DNA of 64,000 bases from Gambelia wislizenii (Eukaryota > Chordata > Lepidosauria > Squamata > Crotaphytidae). Under the pieces are notes generated by a model. That model was not told where the DNA came from. It made no database searches and saw only the letters and a program-made list of their open reading frames with translations. Where the stretch lies: contig JAUMIR010000004.1 in assembly GCA_030847615.1 (NCBI GenBank), positions 223,385,501 to 223,449,500 of the forward strand. The letters are read 5' to 3'. The number at the start of each line of letters is the position of its first letter. Position 1 is the first letter of the stretch. A program made the position numbers and the translations under genes. Below, one piece after another: positions 1 through 10,787 of the stretch.

Positions 1-227
1 GTCCCTCCATATCCACAGATTTGGTATCCATGGATTTAAGTATTCATGGCTTGAAAATATTCTTTAAAAAATAGTAATCCAAAAAGCAAACCTTGATTTT
101 GCCATCTTATATAAGGGACACAATTTTGCTATGCCATTGCATATAATGGGACTTGAGTATTCACAGATTTTGGTATCCACAGGGGGTCCTGGAACCAAAC
201 CCCAGTGAATATGAAGGGACAACTGTA
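1..227 (-). mobile_element. Tigger-like MITE, cut by the window edge
   Basis: About 230 bp ending in GGGACAACTG followed by TA, with an inner text (tattcacggattttggtatcc and similar) shared by six other copies in this window (12077, 35453, 43992, 50806, 57662, 58673). Intact copies have inverted ends CAGTTGTCCCT/AGGGACAACTG flanked by TA, as in TcMar-Tigger non-autonomous elements. The far end lies outside the window. No coding capacity. Confidence 0.7.
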
Positions 228-368
228 TATATTTCTTTCTTCAATGCAAAAAACTAATGAGTGTTTTCAGAACCTTAAAAACCATCAGTGTATCTGAAGT
301 AGGTGGATAGCCATGAAAGCTCATGCTAAAATAAACTAATTAGGTTCAAAGGTACTCCTAGATCCCCT

Positions 369-396
369 ACCACACACACACATACACACACATACA
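369..396. repeat. CA-rich microsatellite
   Basis: Imperfect (CA)n run interrupted by CATA, followed by a C10 tract at about 400-410. Nothing else recognisable lies between 228 and 867. Confidence 0.8.
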
Positions 397-867
397 TGTC
401 CCCCCCCCCTTTTCTTGTTAAAAAACAATTTGAGTTCTCCCAGTGGCAGCTGGTGACTTCCACGTCAGTGGGGAGATGAATTCACTTCTGACTTTAGTCC
501 AAACTTTAACTGAACTATCCAAGGTGCTAAACATAGAAAGCCAGTTAAAAGACATAGAAGCTACCAGCTGATACTGACTTCTCGCCCTACTCTGGCTGTA
601 TCTCTAAGTGGGAAAGCTGGGCATAAAGTTGCCAGCTTCTCAGCTGATCCCTATGGCTGTCTCTTCATCAGCATCAACTCAACAGGTATGGCTAAGGTAA
701 GAGGCAGGTCTAGGATCAGCAGCACCCAGTATGCTGCCAGGGCCCCAGTACTCTATTGCCATGTCCTGGGATTTGGGGAAGTTACTTTATTAGATTACAA
801 CTCCTAGAAACACACACAGCCAGCACAATATTCTGAGAGCTATAATCCAAAATCCCAACAAGTTAAC

Positions 868-1402
868 TCATAGAATCATAGAATTGCAGAGTTGGAAGAG
901 ACCACGAGGGCCATCCAGTCCAACCCCCCTGCCACGCAGGAAATCACAATCAAAGCATCCCCGACAGATGGCCATCCAGCCTCTGTTTAAAGACCTCCAA
1001 GGAAGGAGACCCCACCACGCTCCGAGGGAGTGTGTTCCACTGCCGAACAGCTCTTACTGTCAAAAAGTTCCTCCTCATGTTGAGGTGGAATCTCTGTTCC
1101 TGGAGCTTGCACCCATTGCTCCGTGTTCCAGTCTCTGGAGCAGCAGAAAACAAGCCTGCTCCATCCTCAGCGTGACATCCCTTCAAATACTTAAACAGGG
1201 CTATCATATCGCCTCTAAACCATCTTTTTTCCAGGCTAAACATACCCAGCTCCCTAAGTCTCTCCTCATAAGGCATCGTTTCCAGACCTTTCACCATTTT
1301 AGTTGCCCTTCTCTGGACACGCTCCAATTTGTCAATATCCTTTCTGAATTGTGGTGCCCAGAACTGGACACAGTATTCTAAGTGAGGTCTGACCAAGGCC
1401 CT
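868..1402 (-). mobile_element. CR1 LINE, 5'-truncated 3' end
   Basis: The minus strand encodes the C-terminal end of a CR1 ORF2 protein (residues such as [36 protein letters not shown]) without interruption for 148 codons between 950 and 1396. On the plus strand the copy begins with the CR1 tail (repeats of atagaatcat) and the usual 'gttggaagagaccacgaggg' 3' UTR text. It lacks the reverse transcriptase and endonuclease, so it is a dead, 5'-truncated insertion, though little decayed. Confidence 0.93.
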
Positions 1403-1675
1403 GGGCTCCCCTTTAAAAGTATCTTCTTCAGCCCAGTAACCTTGACCATGTAAGTCTAGCAGCTAGTTTATAATTCCCATAATGCACCAAATCTGGCAAC
1501 GTTCCTGGCCAGCACAGAAAATCTAAAGTGAGAGCTCGATACAGCCCTCCAGTGTTTTTCTGCAGCATCTATGAGTCCTCCAGGTTCCATATGGAGGAGA
1601 TAATTATGACAACGATGCCCCAGCAGAGACCACCTTGCCCAGGGTCCTCTCCAGTGTGAAGATGACTCACAACTG

Positions 1676-1712
1676 AACATAGAATCATAAAATCATAGAA
1701 TCATAGAATGTG
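1676..1712. repeat. CR1 tail microsatellite remnant
   Basis: Three to four copies of an 8-10 bp unit like atagaatcat, the 3' terminal repeat of CR1, with no other CR1 sequence attached. Confidence 0.5.
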
Positions 1713-1728
1713 AACTGACTCTATAGTG

Positions 1729-1867
1729 TCAGGGCAGGAATGGGCAATGTGTGGTCCATCCCAGGTTTTTCTACTGCAGTTCCCATTGGCCCTAGCCAGC
1801 ATAGCCAAGGTTAAGTGATTATGGGAGCTGCAGTCCAGCAATACCTCACAAGCTAAGGTTCCCTGTC
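1729..1867. repeat. Foldback MITE fragment (recurrent family)
   Basis: Contains the paired phrases 'ctgcagttcccattggccc' and 'gggagctgcagtccagcaa', which form an inverted repeat around 'agccagcatagccaa'. The same family recurs at about 2735-2830, 6620-6720, 9495-9612, 9965-10100, 11440-11572, 18265-18382, 30690-30815, 39935-40055 and 46730-46870. A non-autonomous DNA transposon is likely; the superfamily is not resolved here. Confidence 0.5.
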
Positions 1868-1888
1868 ACCCCATATGACAGTGACCAA

Positions 1889-2735
1889 TCACAACAGCAG
1901 GAGGCACAAATAACACAATCTGCTTGGTTTGACTAACACCTGATGTAGAAAAGAACTACAGTAAAGAATTATTCTGGCATGAATCTGGAGCTTCCTAAAG
2001 ATTTGCAAGCCATTGGATGGGAGGGGACAGAGATAAATTTGGAATATAGCAGCTTGGAAGGGGGTGAAGTCTGGCCATAGCCTGTGTATTAAAGCGGGAC
2101 TTGTTAACTTCAAATATTCCGACGTGCTTCATGCAAGGAACTACTTGTTATATGTTGCTAAAGCCAGAGGAGCTTATTCTCATCTTTTGGTTCCTGTAGT
2201 GGTGCCAAATTAATCCATGAAAGCATACCTTGCTGGGAACAGAAGATAGGCCAGGCCTTAAGAAAGAATTTCTTCCTCCTGTTTCATAACCTGAAGACAA
2301 TGGATGGTTTCAATGTACTTTTTCTTGGCTCCATGTCTTTGAGGAAACAACAACCCAAGTATGCCTAATCATTGTGTTTGGTGAAAAGCTCTTGATCAGG
2401 CCCGTTTTGCAGGTCACTTCCCTCCTGTCCACTCCTTCACTTGTTGCTGAAGTTCTGAAAGAAGAAAGGAAGCCGCTGGGCCTCAGCTCTCCTTCCGACA
2501 AGAATGCCTGCTTGCCTTCTAGAGGTGGTTGTGGTGAAGGAGCACACACTCTACACATGCTCCAGAGCACTCCTATCACCATACTTTACCAAGCAGGCTT
2601 TACAATTTAGACTCTGAGAACAAACAAAAAGCAAGTGAGATCCCATTTCACAAACCGTCTGTACCGGCAGTGATAGTTGGGAATGATTGGTACAATGAAA
2701 TAAAACTTTTCTGGGATGGAAATTATGTGGCCCTT
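1889..2735. other. No gene seen
   Basis: The short ORFs here have no recognisable domain, no repeat signature and no splice-site support. I see no supported feature. Confidence 0.5.
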
Positions 2736-2982
2736 CAGATGTTGCTAAACTACAGTTCCCAGCATTCTTTACTGTTGGCTAGGGCTGCTGGGGCTTGCAA
2801 CAACCAGAGGCCCGCTCACTTGATTTCTACCCCTGCTCACTTGATTTCTACCCAGGTTCATATTGAAACAAATGGGGTTTGTTAATGACTCATCTCAACA
2901 CAGATGACTGGGCTGAGCCACAGAACAAATTTCATTACAATAAAATAATACGCTGGTCATTTTCCTATATTATAATTCATAA

Positions 2983-3056
2983 ACATAGAATGCATTGGAA
3001 GGGGAGACCACAAGGGCCATCAAGTCCAACCCCTTACAATACACAACACACAGTGA
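2983..3056 (-). mobile_element. CR1 LINE 3' end fragment
   Basis: Short remnant carrying the CR1 3' UTR phrases 'catagaatgcattggaagg' and 'ccacaagggccatcaagtcc', as in the longer copies at 868 and 55207. Confidence 0.65.
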
Positions 3057-3090
3057 TGTCTTTCCCATTATAACAGTAACTTTTCTCTGG

Positions 3091-3458
3091 CAGGGCCAGT
3101 TTAAGGCACCAGTGGTGTCAGCATCTGCAGGGGGCCCCATCATTGTGGGGACCCCTGTAGTAACTCTCCTCCTGCAAAAACATTATTAGTAATAATCTGA
3201 ATATCCTGTACTGTGAATAGCTTAGGTTGAATTAGGTTATATTGAAACCAAATTCCCAATCTCTTCATTTGCAACATACTTTGCTATCCAGGTATGGTCC
3301 TGATGCAATGAATGTCTCATTGCGTCCTGTTTACTTTCGGAATTGCTCACTACCTGCAAAAAATCTATGATTCTATGATCTGAGATAAACATATAGGGCC
3401 CCCCAAATAAAGCATTGCAGGCTCCCCCCCCAAAAAAAAATTCCTTAAACTAGTCCTG
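3091..3458. mobile_element. hAT-type MITE with perfect 8-bp TSD
   Basis: Ends CAGGGCCAGTTTAAGG and CCTTAAACTAGTCCTG are inverted. The element is flanked by the identical 8-mer TTCTCTGG at 3083-3090 and 3459-3466, the target duplication size of hAT transposases. It is the longest copy (368 bp) of the family also found at 4897, 5139 and 5390, which lack about 150 bp of its interior. Non-coding. Confidence 0.85.
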
Positions 3459-3775
3459 TTCTCTGGGAGCCTGGAGTACTCACTTTGCAAGAGGCTTCCA
3501 AAGACTCCAAGTAATAATGAGCTATTATGGCCTTCCCTTCATCCCAACTGCAACTGTCCTGTCCTGTCCTGTATGAAGAGAAGACAAGGCAATATCTGCT
3601 GGACTTAACAGTCTCTACCACTGCCATCCCCTTTTCCTTCTGTGTCATGTCTTAAATAGATTGTAAGCCTGAAGACAGAGAACAGCTTTGTTGTTCTTTT
3701 ACTTGTAAAGCACCAGATACAGTGATGGTGCTATATAATAATATTGATGATGATGGACTACTACAATGCAGGCTG

Positions 3776-3969
3776 TATTGTACCCCAAATGCACCAGATC
3801 CTGTCTGGTCTTGGAAGCTAAGCATGGTCAGCTCTTGTTAGTACTTGGATGGGAGACTGCCAATGAATACCAGGTGCTATAGGCTATATTTCAGAGGAAG
3901 GAACTGGCAAAACCACCTCTCCTTGCCTAAGAAAACCCTATGAAACTCATGGGGTCACACACATACATA
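3776..3969 (+). mobile_element. 5S-rRNA-derived SINE
   Basis: The head carries the 5S rRNA internal promoter text (gcaccagatcc, ggaagctaagca, cttggatgggagac). The body continues with 'cagaggaaggaactggcaaa' and 'gaaaaccctatgaaactcat', as in 5S SINEs of lizards. Other copies are at 52992 (-) and 53815 (+). The normal tail is replaced by the adjoining mariner at 3972. Confidence 0.8.
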
Positions 3970-4360
3970 TGAGGTCTGTCTATTAAATAATGAGACTGAT
4001 GCAATAACCCATTTTTATTTATATGTATTACAGTTCTAATGCTTGCCCCCTTCAATATATTCCCCATTCACACTCACACACCAATGCAGTCTTGTTTTCC
4101 ACTGGTCAAAGGCATGGAGCAGATCTGTTTCTGTCAGCTGTTTCAACACATCTGCCATTTTCTTTGTACTGCATCAGTTGCCTCAAAATGGGTTCCTTTA
4201 AGCTAAAGTGATTTCACTTTAGGGAAGAGTAAAAAAGTCACATGGTGCCAAATGTAGCTCCTATGAAGGATGTTCAAGCGTAGTAATGTGTTTATCAGCC
4301 AAAAACTGCTTCACAGAAAGTGCTGTGTGAGCAGGAGCATTGTCTTGACGGAGAATGAAA

Positions 4361-4380
4361 CTATTTCCCCACAGTTCTGG

Positions 4381-4414
<34 letters not shown>

Positions 4415-4813
4415 AATTCTTTCTCTCAACTTTGTAAAAACTTCCTTATAGTAATGCTGTTTACCATTCTGCCTTCCTGGACCCATTCTGCCAAAATTAC
4501 ACCCTTGATATATATATATATTAAAAATGAGCATGGCTTTGAATGTGGACTTGCTTTGACATGCTTCTTCCATTATTGTTGATGATGGTGTTTTCCAATG
4601 CATTGAGTGTCGTTTTGTCTCAGGATCATACTGGAAGATCCAGGTTTCATCACAAATGATGATTTTTTGAGAAAGGTTTGGGTCTGCCTCAAGTTGCTGC
4701 AGAATGTTGCCTTGCTTGACTTTTAAACTTAGCATTTGTCCTGCACACAACAAACAACATAGCTGGGAGGACTGACAATTAACTGAAGGGGGAAGAGTGT
4801 TGCTGTTTGTCAT
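4361..4813 (-). pseudogene. mariner transposase remnant
   Basis: A 150-codon open stretch includes ICDETWIFQYDPETKRHSMHW, the mariner motif around the second catalytic aspartate of the DDD triad (first D of DETW). A lysine run near the end comes from a T28 tract at 4383-4411 (plus strand), which probably marks slippage or a lost frame. Helix-turn-helix DNA-binding and the third catalytic Asp regions are not seen intact. Broken pseudogene inside the element 3972-5138. Confidence 0.8.
4383..4411. repeat. Poly(T) tract
   Basis: Uninterrupted run of about 29 T inside the mariner remnant. Confidence 0.9.
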
Positions 4814-4896
4814 GCAGGTTCAGGCATGTTCATGGTCACCACTCAAGCATCCACAATCAGTTCTCCCTGGATTTGTCTGAAAGGTAGAAACACAGC

Positions 4897-5610
4897 CAGG
4901 GCTGGTTTAAGGGCCCTGCAGCACCTGCAGCTGCAGGGGGCCCCATCATGGGGGGGGGGCATCATAACCCTCCTCCTGCAAAAACATTAGTATTAATCTG
5001 AATAACCTGTACTGTGTGAATAGGTTAGGTTACATTGACCTGAGATAAACATATGGGCCCCACAAAATAAAGTGTTGTAGGGGCCCCCAAAATTTCTTAA
5101 ACCGGCCCTGAACACAGTCTGGTTATTTAATAGACAGACAGGGCTGGTTTAAGGCACCGGTGGGGTCAGCATCCTCAGGGGGCCCCATCATTGTGGGGGC
5201 CCCCATAGTAACCCTCCTCCTGCAAAAACATTAGTAGTAATAATCTGAACATCCTGTATTGTGAATAGGTTAGGTGACATTGACCTGAGAGAAACATGTG
5301 GGGGCCCCAAAATAAAGTGTTGCAGCCAGCCCCCCCCCCAAGATTTCTTAAACCAGCCCTGAACACAATCTGGTTATTTAATAGACAAGCAGGGCTGGTT
5401 TAAGGCACCGGTGGCATCAGCATCTGCAGGGGGTCCCATCATTGTTGGGGGCCCTAGTAACCCTCCTTCTGCAAAAACATGATTAGTAATAATCTGAATA
5501 TCCTGTACTGTGAATAGGTTAGGTTAGGTGATACTGACCTGAGATAAACATATGGGCCCCCCAAAATAAAAGCGTTGCAGAGGGTCCCAAAATTCTTTAA
5601 ACCGGTCCTG
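4897..5610. repeat. Tandem array of a hAT MITE plus mariner end, three units
   Basis: Three MITE copies (4897-5110, 5139-5361, 5390-5610), each running from CAGGGCTGG to CC(A/G)G(C/T)CCTG. Copies one and two are each followed by the same 28-bp piece (aacaca.tctggttatttaat) that is the right end of the surrounding mariner. The repeat unit of about 250 bp therefore includes host-element sequence, so the array arose by tandem duplication after one insertion and not by three insertions. Confidence 0.8.
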
Positions 5611-5639
5611 TAGACAGCCCTCCTACAGACATAATGCGG

Positions 5640-6055
5640 GCCAACTACTAACTGCAGCTTGGCTGAACTCTGAGCAAAATGCGGCTGGCCTTCCTCCCTC
5701 GTTTGGGGAAACGCCGGGCGCTCTGCTGGTAGGCCTGCCTCGCTGACGCGCCCGCGCTCTCCGCCTCGATCTCCTGCGGGAGGGATCCAGCCGATCGCCT
5801 TCGGGACGTTGGGCCGGCCTTGCGGCCATCCGGGGGCGGCTTCGAGGCCCTGCTGGAGGCGGCGACCTTGGCCAAAGGTCAGTTCGGGCAAGGCGCCCGG
5901 CAGGACTGCCTTCTTCGCTGTCTTTTTGCCGGGCGCGCACGGGGAGGCTTTGCGCTTGGGGATAACGCACGGTTTGCTTACGGATTGTAAGTGACGTTCG
6001 TGGGAACGAGGACTGGGAGGGGTAGCCACCGTCCCACCGGCTGCAATGCCTGGTG
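5640..6055 (+). promoter_or_regulatory. TMEM14C: CpG-rich promoter block of TMEM14C (probable)
   Basis: A sharp island of CpG and GC richness in AT-rich surroundings, 4.7 kb upstream of the first TMEM14C coding exon. A good 5' splice site (ATT|GTAAGT) occurs at 5986/5987 on the plus strand. This fits a non-coding first exon, as in human TMEM14C. Long ORFs crossing this block on both strands reflect its base composition. The transcription start cannot be fixed from sequence. Confidence 0.5.
5860..5986 (+). other. TMEM14C: Candidate TMEM14C non-coding exon 1
   Basis: The end is set by the GTAAGT donor at 5987. The start is arbitrary within the CpG block. It would splice to the acceptor tatattccag|g at 10710/10711, leaving one 5' UTR base before the start codon in exon 2. 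Transcript data would be needed to confirm. Confidence 0.35.
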
Positions 6056-6331
6056 CAAATCTGGCAGAGTTTGGGAAAGCTCTGTTTGGACAACAGCTCT
6101 TGTTTGGGGGATTTGAGGAGCTGGAGTTCAAAAAGCAATTCTCCAAGCTCTGAACTTTGGGCTAAGGACTCAAAGCAGATTTCCTGGGAGGAGGAAGAAT
6201 TACTGGAAGAATATTGGGGCGGGGGTGAGTGGGTGGGTTACTCTGGCCCGAATTCTGTTGCTCGTTTCAATTAGAGTAGGCCCATTGAAATCAGTGTGAT
6301 TTATAGAAGTGTGTGTAGTATATATGGAGTC

Positions 6332-6523
6332 AGCCTGGCGTAATGGTTTGAAGTGTTGGACTACGATTCTGGAGACCAGGGTTCAACTCTCCGCTCGGCC
6401 ATGAAACCCTACCGGGTGGCCTTGAGCAAGTCACACACTCTCAGCCTCAACCCCCCCATGATCCCCCATGATCCCTTAGGATCACCATAAATCGGAAACG
6501 ACTTGAAGGCGCACAACAACAAA
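6332..6523 (+). mobile_element. tRNA-derived SINE
   Basis: The head resembles a tRNA (A-box-like 'ggcgtaatggtttgaag'; B-box-like GGTTCAACTCT at 6380). The body has 'ccttgagcaagtcacacact' and the end is 'gacttgaaggcgcacaacaa', the usual tail of this lizard SINE. Related copies lie at 8004 and 32637. Confidence 0.75.
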
Positions 6524-6999
6524 GGCTCTAGCCAATTGATTCGGTTTCCGCCCCCTCCTATCAAGTTGAGCAATCCAGATTGTTGATGTCGCGGTAAAAG
6601 GCTGAGTAGCAGCCTTAGGAGCAACTGCAACTCCCAGCATTCCGAGCCAGCAAAGCCAATGGTGAGGGTAGATGCAATCCAACGACGTCTGGAGAGCCAC
6701 GTGTTCCTCAGCCCTGTTGTAGATGCCGAGGGAAATTCTGTCCTTTTAACAAATGGGGAAAGCGGGGAGGGGGGCTTGGAAGTTCTGCACCGGTTGGATT
6801 TCCTTGGAAAGCGTAAGCCAGAGGATCAGCCGGTCTAGCCTGGCTGTCGCGGGAGTTCTCGCCTCCCCGTTTGTTTGTGTGAACGGTGTTCTACTGTAGT
6901 ACTCGGGATCACTTCACATAGGTTAGTTACGCCTGCTCCTTCTTCAGTGACTCTGTACATGGTGAACACGTCGGTAGTACACCCGCAAAGAGTCTAGAG

Positions 7000-7380
7000 C
7001 AATGATTCTTAACCTTTTCTTTACCAGGGACCCCCAATTCAGTTACCAATATCTTTTGTTTCCACGCCCCCCCCCAAGACTAAACTCCAAACAACAATAA
7101 TACCTGATAGTAATACAATTACACCATCCATGAAACTTTCCCTTGGAGGCACTGGAGGGGGAAGGGAGGCTTTTCTCCTGCTTCTTCCTGCAAGTTTGTG
7201 GCTGGAGCGGATGGAATGGCAATGCACAGGCCAAGCCAGCCAGCCTTTGCCTTGGCTCCTGTCACGTGGCCGCTCCACTGCAAGGAGGTGGGTGGAGCAG
7301 CCTTCAAGCCTTCGCGCACCCCCTGTGAGAACATAGCGGACCCTTGGGGGGGTCCCCGGACCCCAGGTTAAAAACCACTG
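7000..7380. mobile_element. hAT-type MITE
   Basis: The left end CAATGATTCTTAACCTTTTC and right end AGGTTAAAAACCACTG are inverted, of the CAGTGGTTCTCAACCTT class known from hAT non-autonomous elements, with G/C-rich 'gggacccc' and 'ggtccccgg' just inside. The flanks gtctagag and gtctacaa share their first five bases, a decayed 8-bp duplication. Overlapping ORFs here are not genes. Confidence 0.65.
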
Positions 7381-8003
7381 GTCTACAATATAGACTGGGC
7401 AACGCAGAAGGTAGGTAGGTAGCTTCCCTCCCCTTCCCGAAGAACCACCGCCTCTTCTGGCTCTTTTGGTGCCCTCCTGTGTCTTCCCACTTGTCTGAAA
7501 TTGAAGCTGAAACAGATTTCTTTGCTTGGCCGGCTCGTTCACAGTTAGAGAGAGAAGTTTCTGTTTACACGACCTTTACTTTCTCTTCAGCTCTGCTCAT
7601 AAATCCCTTCTGTGTGCACCCTGTCTTTTCTCCAAGAACACTTAGCAAGTGCTTTATTTTATTTTATTTCTTTAGTTTAAAAGATTCAAAGCTAGCCCTA
7701 CAGTTAGGCAGAGTAAAGCAGCCACCTCAAGCAGTAGATTTTGCATGCCATGAAAGGGAAGCAAAAAGGTAATTATTAACTTTCTTATTATTAGATTTTT
7801 ACTTCTAGAGAAAGGGAAAGGCATTTGTGGGGTTTGCTGTCTCAATTGTCCAAATAATTTGGTTAGCGTTAGGTTCTATATATGCAGCTTGCCTTTGGTG
7901 GATTGGAACCATCTGTTGCTCCTCCTCAAGGGACAAAAAAGGTTCTGGCATGGCCATGAAAAAAAAATCATATGCCACTTTTAAGAAGTAACAAAAATTG
8001 AGA

Positions 8004-8548
8004 GCCAGAAAGGTATAGTGTTTTGAGTGTTCAAGCAGGACTCCATAAGACCTATTGGATGAGACCTACTCAGATGCCTGCTCAGCCATGAAAACCTGTG
8101 GGATTTGTTGTTATTTGCCATCAAGCTGACTTCAGTTTATGGCAACCCTGTGGACCTCCAGGAGCCCTAGTCATTAGTTGCCTTGTATCAGTCTGTGGCT
8201 TGCTTGCTTGAATCAATCCACCTTCTTTTCCTAAAGCCTTTGACTTTACCAAGCATTATTGTCTTTTCCAGTGAGCCACATTATCTCATGAAATCTCCAA
8301 AGTAAGACAGCCACAGTTTAATTGTCTTCACTTCTAGTGAGAGTTTAGACTTGATTTTCTCAAAGACCCATTCATTTGTCTTTTAAGCACTCCATGCTCA
8401 GGCATGGAAATCCAAGGGGTGACCTTAGGCAAACCATTCTCTCTCAGCCATGGAGGAAGGCAATAACATACCTCCTCTGATAAAACATTGCCAAGAAAAC
8501 CCTAGAGTTGGGGTCACCAGAAGTTGGAGCCAGCTTGAAGCACATAAC
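8004..8548 (+). mobile_element. tRNA-derived SINE split by a second repeat
   Basis: The SINE head ('gccagaaaggtatagtgtttt', 'gctcagccatgaaaacc') runs to about 8103 and the body resumes near 8415 ('ggtgaccttaggcaaacca') to the tail 'gcttgaagcacataacaac'. The roughly 310 bp between start with 'gttgttatttgccatcaagc' and 'tttatggcaaccctgtgga', typical of another lizard SINE or LINE tail. This is a nested insertion. Confidence 0.55.
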
Positions 8549-9494
8549 AACAATAATACAAATAAGTACAGATTGCAAACAAAGGTAAAGGCCGCTTTTT
8601 TTAAAAAAAATGAAGCCAGATAGCACTATATAGACAGTAACATCAAATGAAACCTAACTCTGTTATAGGTGAACAGTGTAATTCTTTAGGGTCTGCTTGA
8701 AGTGATGGGACCTGGTGAAATAGAATGTTGGGAGGATGGGGGTTGCTTCTGACAAAGACTTGTCCCTTGTGCCTGCCAAGCTAAGTATTTTGATATGTGG
8801 GCATACAGGTAGGGCCTCTGATGTTGGTTGATCAACCACACTGGCAGTTAGGTCTCACCCTGAGAAGTGTCCTCAAGGTCATTCAGTGGGTTTCCCACAT
8901 CCAAGCCTAACACTTTTGGCATATTAGCCTACTGGTCTTTGTTGACATAGTTTGGTAAACCTCCTCTGGAGGAATTGGAAATTGATTTTGTGGTTGGGAC
9001 CTGATTCTGTTATGGGAAGAAGCAAGACTTGGGAAACAAAACAATTCCTGGACCCTACAGTGAGAAATGCAATAAAGCAACTATAAGGGATTGTATTTTT
9101 ATATATTTCTTGAATTTGCAGATTAAGTCTAAACTTTGCAGATTATGTGGCCATTCTTCTGCCCACCCAGTACATTTTATGTATCCATTGTTCATCACGC
9201 TTTTTGTTTCCTTTCTGTTTCCTCTATGCTACATAATCTCCTCAAGATCATAGAAGAGGCAGTTATTCTAAAGGAACTATCATTGGTCAAGGACGAGGCA
9301 ACACTGGAAGTGAAATAAGCTCCTAGCAAGCAAAGAGGTGAAAGCATTTTATTTTGTTTCATTTTATTTATACCCTGCCTTTCTCTCATCCCAGGAGAAC
9401 AAAGCTGAAAGACGCAAAGAACAGTAACATTTGTTCAAAATTACTGTTCACTACCCCTTTGAAGTGGGGGGGAGTTTCCTAACCTCTAAGCCAA

Positions 9495-9612
9495 GGGTAG
9501 AAATTTTGTGACCCTCTATATGTTGTTGGACTGCAACTCCAGTTGCCACAGCCAACATAGCCAATGGTGAGGAATGCTGGGAGCTGGAGTCCAACATTTG
9601 AAGGTCTGCATG
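9495..9612. repeat. Foldback MITE copy
   Basis: The phrase 'tgttggactgcaactccagt' pairs with 'gagctggagtccaacat' around 'agccaacatagccaatggtg'. Same family as 1729-1867. Confidence 0.6.
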
Positions 9613-9646
9613 ATTCTTACCTTTGTTTAAGCTTAGCTTTCATGTT

Positions 9647-9670
9647 GTATATATATATATATATATATAC
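9647..9670. repeat. TA microsatellite
   Basis: About twelve TA units ending in acac. Confidence 0.9.
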
Positions 9671-10711
9671 ACAGTTCACAAAGGAATAAGCACCATGTAA
9701 CGGGGCATTTACGAACTGGGATTGCCAGTTTGCTGCCTGGAGATTCTTCTTTTACAGATGGCAAACTGGAAGAGGTGACTAGTCCTACCTTTTCCCACTG
9801 CTTGGCAGTTCTGCTCATCTTCCTGCTATATGGCAAAACCAGGGGTCCTGCTTGTCATATAATGAGTGAGGACCATGGTCAAGGATGTAGCAGCACTAGA
9901 AGAAAACTGAGCAGAAGATACAAGGTCTTCATAGCTCATATCAGCAACAGCTTTAAATTATAAGCCAGAGGCAGGGAACCTGTGCTTCCCCAAGCTTTGT
10001 GGCATTCCAACTTCTGTTAATCCTAGTTAATATGATTAATTGTGTATAATAGGAGTTGTAGACCAAGTGTATCTGGAGGGTTACAGGTTTCCTGCCACTG
10101 ATAGCAGGGAAGACTCTTGTCTGAAGACTGGTGTTCCTGTTTCACATACATGTACTTCACTTGACCTCATGTGATGTGAATACCTGACACAGTGGAATGT
10201 GCAAATTCACTTGACTATATTTGAGGGGCTAGGAAATTTGTCTGTGGTGACTCTTTGCAACATCAAGTGATTACTTAAATGAAGATTTGAGTTCATGAGC
10301 AATGAACATTTGAGTGTCAGCATGGCAAATCCACAATGGTTATACACAGGGGTGAAACACTTTTATAGACAGTAGGTGTGATTGTCTTTGATGTCCTCAT
10401 CCTGTAATAGCATGTCTTTCTTGTATTGGTTTCCCAGGATTTTAATGTAAACTTTCCTTTGTTCTGAGATATGATTTCCCACCTAAGAAAGGGCCCTTTT
10501 AGAACAGAACTGCAAGAATTGGGGGCATCCTTTTTTCATCATTGCAGTTTAACTAGTTAAACGTTGCAGCCCATCCCCAAAGATATGGAACCTTAAAATC
10601 CTTCATAATGAAATGCTCATCTGACAAAATAAATCTGAGTATTTCAAGAAATATATCTATTCCAAGATGTGGTACTTGCATAATGATGTATGTTCATATT
10701 TATATTCCAGG

Positions 10712-10787
10712 ATGAGTGTAGACTGGCTTGGCTATGGTTATGCAGCACTGGTTGCTTCAGGTGGAATAGTTGGCTATGCAAAAGCAG
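10712..10787 (+). CDS. TMEM14C: TMEM14C coding exon 1
   Basis: Follows acceptor tatattccag at 10701-10710 with one UTR base, then ATG at 10712. Encodes [10 protein letters not shown] through YAKA plus the first base of Gly26. Donor AAAGCAG|GTATTG. No better upstream ATG fits the family's N-terminus. Confidence 0.92.

Larger units (their letters stand above)
3972..5138 (-). mobile_element. mariner (Tc1/mariner) transposon, degraded
   Basis: The left end GGTCTGTCTATTAAATAA and the right end TTATTTAATAGACAGAC form terminal inverted repeats. The minus strand between them carries mariner transposase remnants. Near its right end a hAT MITE (4897-5110) is inserted with an imperfect 8-bp duplication (AACACAGC/AACACAGT). 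The span is near the usual 1.3 kb for mariner once that insertion is allowed for, but the ORF is broken, so it cannot move itself. Confidence 0.8.

Noticed and set aside
3776..3900. 5S rRNA gene
   Set aside because: 5S-like head is diverged and continues into the SINE body; other copies share that body, so it is a SINE and not a functional 5S gene.
5454..6146. 230-codon minus-strand ORF over the CpG block
   Set aside because: It includes part of the hAT MITE at 5390-5610 and then CpG-island sequence with biased composition. No domain seen; a TMEM14C promoter explains the block better.
6332..6405. tRNA gene
   Set aside because: A- and B-box-like text is present, but no cloverleaf with a proper acceptor stem; it is the head of a SINE.
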